A DNA stretch of 5,024 nt from an uncultured Oscillospiraceae bacterium. Its GTDB lineage: Bacteria; Bacillota; Clostridia; Oscillospirales; Acutalibacteraceae. The DNA lies in assembly GCA_902489335.1 (NCBI GenBank), contig CABTZO010000066.1, forward strand, positions 1 through 5,024, written 5' to 3'. Positions 4,403 to 5,024 of the stretch are shown piece by piece (the first letter of the stretch is position 1; each line of letters opens with the position of its first letter). The translations under genes and the position numbers were made by a program. The notes beneath the pieces were generated by a model that was given only the letters and a program-made list of their open reading frames with translations, was not told the origin of the DNA and did no database searches.

Positions 4403-5024
4403 ATGGATTTCAAATTACATTCAAACTTTGCTCCCATGGGAGATCAGCCAAAAGCTATTGAACAATTGGCAAAAGGAATAGATGAAAATTTAAGAGAACA
4501 GACTTTGCTTGGTGTTACGGGTTCAGGCAAAACTTTTACCATGGCAAATATTATCGAAAAGGTAAATCGACCGACCTTGGTTTTAGCTCATAACAAAACT
4601 TTGGCGGCTCAGCTTTGTTCGGAATTCAAAGAGTTTTTTCCTGAAAATGCCGTTGAATATTTTGTATCATATTATGATTATTATCAACCTGAAGCCTATG
4701 TCGCAACGACAGATACTTATCTTGAAAAAGATTCCTCGATAAATGATGAAATCGATAAATTAAGGCACTCGGCAACCCTTGCGCTCTCGGAAAGAAGAGA
4801 TGTAATAATTGTGGCTTCCGTTTCTTGCATATATTCATTGGGAGACCCTATTGATTATCATAATATGGTAATTTCTCTCAGACCGGGTATGCAAAAAAGT
4901 CGAGATGAACTTTTGAGTAAACTGGTAGATATTCAATATGAAAGAAATGATATAAATTTTATCAGAAACAAGTTCAGAGTTAGGGGCGATACAGTTGAAA
5001 TCTTTCCCGCGGCGTCTAATGATA
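4403..5024 (+). CDS. uvrB: UvrABC excinuclease subunit B, 3' part beyond the window
   Basis: These are the first 207 codons of a protein that is normally about 660 residues; the frame is open to the window edge. UvrB is the DNA-damage-verifying helicase-like subunit of nucleotide-excision repair, loaded by UvrA and partnering UvrC. Visible are the N-terminal GDQPKAI (13-19), Walker A GVTGSGKT (37-44), AHNKTLAAQL (62-71), and the start of the beta-hairpin with its aromatic Tyr-Tyr-Asp-Tyr-Tyr (90-94) followed by QPEAY. INDEIDKLRHSAT (113-125) and the RRDVIIVASVSCIY block (131-144) follow. A TGA in frame 15 nt upstream limits the start to the ATG at 4403, and the N-terminus aligns well with known UvrB. 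There is no Shine-Dalgarno. No GAAC-N4-GTTC type LexA box is seen in the upstream region. Confidence 0.95.
   Translation, partial: MDFKLHSNFAPMGDQPKAIEQLAKGIDENLREQTLLGVTGSGKTFTMANIIEKVNRPTLVLAHNKTLAAQLCSEFKEFFPENAVEYFVSYYDYYQPEAYVATTDTYLEKDSSINDEIDKLRHSATLALSERRDVIIVASVSCIYSLGDPIDYHNMVISLRPGMQKSRDELLSKLVDIQYERNDINFIRNKFRVRGDTVEIFPAASND

Noticed and set aside
4284..4481. 65-residue plus-strand ORF over the deoD start, intergenic region and uvrB start
   Set aside because: It overlaps two well-supported genes and both promoters, out of frame with uvrB, and has no homology that I recognise.

Overview
The window is a low-GC bacterial chromosome segment with tight gene packing, Shine-Dalgarno sites of the AGGAGG/AAGGTG type, CCA encoded in the tRNA genes and consensus-like -35/-10 promoters. 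Protein signatures (CBS-domain MgtE, a 433-residue pyrimidine-nucleoside phosphorylase, short homotetramer-type cytidine deaminase, DeoD, UvrB) resemble those of Bacillota, most likely an anaerobic Clostridia-like lineage. That placement is an inference. No mobile element, CRISPR array or phage gene is visible.

Layout. (1) Bases 1-215 are the end of a tRNA cluster: tRNA-Trp(CCA, 5' end cut by the window), tRNA-Asp(GTC) and tRNA-Thr(GGT), 5 nt apart. A 26-bp palindrome follows at 239-264. (2) Bases 264-495 hold a good promoter and a roughly 195-nt leader that ends in a strong intrinsic terminator (408-446) before mgtE. The leader does not look like a canonical M-box. It carries a 31-codon ORF with its own Shine-Dalgarno, whose stop codon lies 3 nt before the terminator hairpin, plus mutually exclusive helices. 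This is the most interesting part of the window: a possible leader-peptide or riboswitch attenuator for a magnesium transporter. (3) mgtE (496-1899, +) encodes a full-length Mg2+ channel/transporter. (4) On the minus strand, deoD, cdd and pdp (transcribed from 4304 down to 1906) form an overlapping nucleoside-salvage operon. It meets mgtE tail to tail with only 6 bp between the stop codons. (5) Bases 4305-4402 form a divergent promoter region in which the two candidate -35 boxes are the arms of an ACGCAA-ACAA-TTGCGT inverted repeat. (6) uvrB (4403-, +) has no Shine-Dalgarno and a -10 box 6 nt before its ATG, so its mRNA is probably leaderless. The gene runs off the window after 207 codons.

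How the genes work together. DeoD phosphorolyses purine (deoxy)nucleosides. Cdd deaminates cytidine and deoxycytidine to uridine and deoxyuridine, which Pdp then splits into uracil and (deoxy)ribose-1-phosphate. Together they form a compact salvage and catabolic module with translational coupling at both junctions. MgtE supplies Mg2+ and is gated by its own cytoplasmic domain. UvrB belongs to nucleotide-excision repair and shares only the intergenic control region with the nucleoside operon.
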